Shown: piece after piece, positions 43,316-44,600 of the stretch
Layout: every line of letters starts with the position of its first letter
Numbering within the stretch: the first letter of the stretch is position 1
Assembly: GCA_964448285.1 (NCBI GenBank)
Contig: CAYUWG010000027.1
Span: 1-44,600 of the forward strand
Direction of reading: 5' to 3'
DNA length: 44,600 nucleotides
Source of the DNA: CAYUWG01 sp964448285
Lineage (GTDB): Bacteria; Bacteroidota; Ignavibacteria; SZUA-365
The notes under the pieces: model-generated
The model's input: the letters and a program-made list of their open reading frames with translations, nothing else
Told to the model about the DNA's origin: nothing
Databases searched by the model: none
Made by a program: the position numbers and the translations under genes

Positions 43316-44600
43316 ATGAAAAAGCTCATTCTTCTTGGTTTCATTCTTTTCGCATCACCCCTTAAGTCGCAGGAGATTCAACTTCCTCCGGAAGGTCCCA
43401 TCCGTGAGATCGTTATGGAGAAACTCCGCATCCCGAAAGAGCGATTCGAACAACTCCTCAAAGGAGAAACACAAGTCGCCGGTGAGTCCAGGCACACGTT
43501 CGGAAAAGCCTCAACATCCGAGGTTATCGTCAGTGGTGATCCCTATGCGGAATCGGAAATTCACGCAGCGATCAACCCGAACGACCCCAGCAACATCGTC
43601 GTCTCAGCGATACGATTGAATCCGAGCAATCCGTCGGAAACGCTGCTTTGCCCGGTTTACTACACACGGGATTTTGGAAGCACGTGGAGGAAAAGTTCTT
43701 TTCGGACAGTGCCACGAGAGGCAGGCGCTGTCGTTCTCGGCGGCGGTGACCCGGTCTTTGCCTTCGATGCCGACAGCAAACTCTATTTCTCCTGGCTCAA
43801 TCTGTATATCTACGGTCCACAGTTGCTGATGGCGATGTATTGCGTATCATCGACGGACGGCGGCGAGACGTGGACACGTCCGACTGCAGATGTCATCGGA
43901 AAAGGCTCTTTGACCGAGCAGAATGCCGAAGCCTTCGATAAACAATGGCTCGCGGTCGATCGGACGAATTCCCCCTACCGCAACCATCTCTATGCGGCGC
44001 TTTACAATCCATCACAAACGGAAATGCGGATTTCGCTCCGCAAGAAACATCGCGACTCAATTGCATTCGAGCAACGCTCGATACGCGTCTCCTCTACGGG
44101 TTTCAAATTCGTGCAGTTCACGAGCATCGACATCGATCAGAACGGTGGCGTCCATATCACGTTTTTCGGAACGAAGGATAGTATCACCTATTCGATGTAT
44201 CACACTGTTTCCACTGACGGTGGCGAAACGTTCTCTCCCGAGACGAAGGTCTCGGATATAAACATGCCGCGTTTTTCAGCGAACGATCGACAGGGTGGAA
44301 TCCCCGGGATAGATAATCAGCGCGTCTATCCGTCACCACATCTCGTGATCGACAAGTCGAATCTCTTCACACGAGGATATCTCTACCTCACGTGGGCGGC
44401 GAATGGTATCTCTCAAAAGGACTCGCACGGGATGGATATTTACTTCATTCGCTCGACGGACAACGGCGCGACGTGGAGTACTCCAATCATCGTGAACGAT
44501 GATCCGCGTGGTCTCGTGCGCGATCAGTTTCATCCGAGCATTGCGGTGAACGGCAACGGCGTTGTAACAGTGACATGGTATGACCGGCGTGACGATCCAA
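43316..44600 (+). CDS. Secreted BNR/sialidase-fold protein, 3' end outside the window
   Basis: The frame is open from the ATG at 43316 (preceded by AAAGGAGT) to the window end, giving 428 codons. The signal peptide is MKKLILLGFILFASPLKSQ. The body shows BNR/Asp-box-like repeats (TRDFGSTWRKSS, SSTDGGETWTRP, VSTDGGETFSPE, RSTDNGATWSTP) and IHAAINPNDPSNIVVSAIRL, a pattern of sialidase-fold exoproteins. No catalytic assignment is possible from this part. By analogy with the other secreted proteins here, a type IX sorting domain may follow beyond the window. Confidence 0.8.
   Translation, partial: MKKLILLGFILFASPLKSQEIQLPPEGPIREIVMEKLRIPKERFEQLLKGETQVAGESRHTFGKASTSEVIVSGDPYAESEIHAAINPNDPSNIVVSAIRLNPSNPSETLLCPVYYTRDFGSTWRKSSFRTVPREAGAVVLGGGDPVFAFDADSKLYFSWLNLYIYGPQLLMAMYCVSSTDGGETWTRPTADVIGKGSLTEQNAEAFDKQWLAVDRTNSPYRNHLYAALYNPSQTEMRISLRKKHRDSIAFEQRSIRVSSTGFKFVQFTSIDIDQNGGVHITFFGTKDSITYSMYHTVSTDGGETFSPETKVSDINMPRFSANDRQGGIPGIDNQRVYPSPHLVIDKSNLFTRGYLYLTWAANGISQKDSHGMDIYFIRSTDNGATWSTPIIVNDDPRGLVRDQFHPSIAVNGNGVVTVTWYDRRDDP

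Overview
The window most likely comes from a bacterium of the FCB group (Bacteroidota/Chlorobiota side, Ignavibacteria- or Kapabacteria-like). This is an inference. It rests on two secreted proteins with type IX secretion C-terminal sorting domains, an outer-membrane barrel paired with a giant repeat protein, strong GGAGG-type ribosome sites and moderately high GC. The left edge is a draft-assembly edge: base 1 coincides with the end of a CRISPR repeat, and two runs of N (10 and 100 bases) mark scaffold gaps inside genes.

Region 1 (1-8804, minus strand) is a complete type I-E CRISPR-Cas locus: one visible repeat, an AT-rich leader, then cas2, cas1, cas5e, cas7e, cas6e, cse2, cse1 and cas3. 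Two things are unusual. cas6e lies between cse2 and cas7e, and the interference genes are clearly poorer in GC than cas1-cas2. A 161-bp spacer with a perfect 8-bp dyad marks that compositional junction. Cas7e carries an extra Lys/Glu-rich helical insertion.

Region 2 (9048-20576) is mostly ordinary chromosome: a type IX cargo protein with a rho-independent terminator, trxA, dnaE, a Yip1-like membrane protein, a large secreted protein with Ycf48/BNR-like repeats, and an ABC-F translation factor. A GNAT acetyltransferase follows at 20587-21207.

Region 3 (21210-35523) looks like an envelope-stress or surface-assembly regulon. It holds an ECF sigma factor, its zinc-finger/FecR-type anti-sigma factor, a small secreted protein, an outer-membrane beta-barrel (split by a 10-N gap) and a giant secreted protein. 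The giant protein is at least about 3,365 residues: tandem TANFOR-like domains, a coiled coil of about 900 residues, and a beta-rich C-terminal part of about 1,200 residues. A near-identical 29-bp promoter-like element stands before the sigma gene and before the small secreted gene, suggesting autoregulation and a regulon. The 100-N gap lies in identical tandem repeats. Reading frame and repeat phase independently agree that 263 bp plus n x 363 bp are missing and that both flanking reading frames are one gene.

Region 4 (35524-43016) is a coherent redox module: a candidate sigma-54 promoter; a membrane-anchored GcvH-like protein; a HybA-like four-cluster ferredoxin; a HybB/NrfD-like membrane quinone protein; a second, Cys-rich GcvH-like protein; a histidine kinase with two periplasmic haem c motifs; a sigma-54-dependent response regulator; and an archaemetzincin. 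No catalytic hydrogenase or molybdopterin subunit is present, and both H-protein-like domains lack the lipoyl lysine. This self-contained haem-sensing, sigma-54-controlled electron-transfer module is, with the giant-protein operon, the best candidate for a poorly described system.

Region 5 (43015-44600) holds two different heptanucleotide repeat arrays and the first 428 codons of a secreted BNR/sialidase-fold protein that runs off the window.
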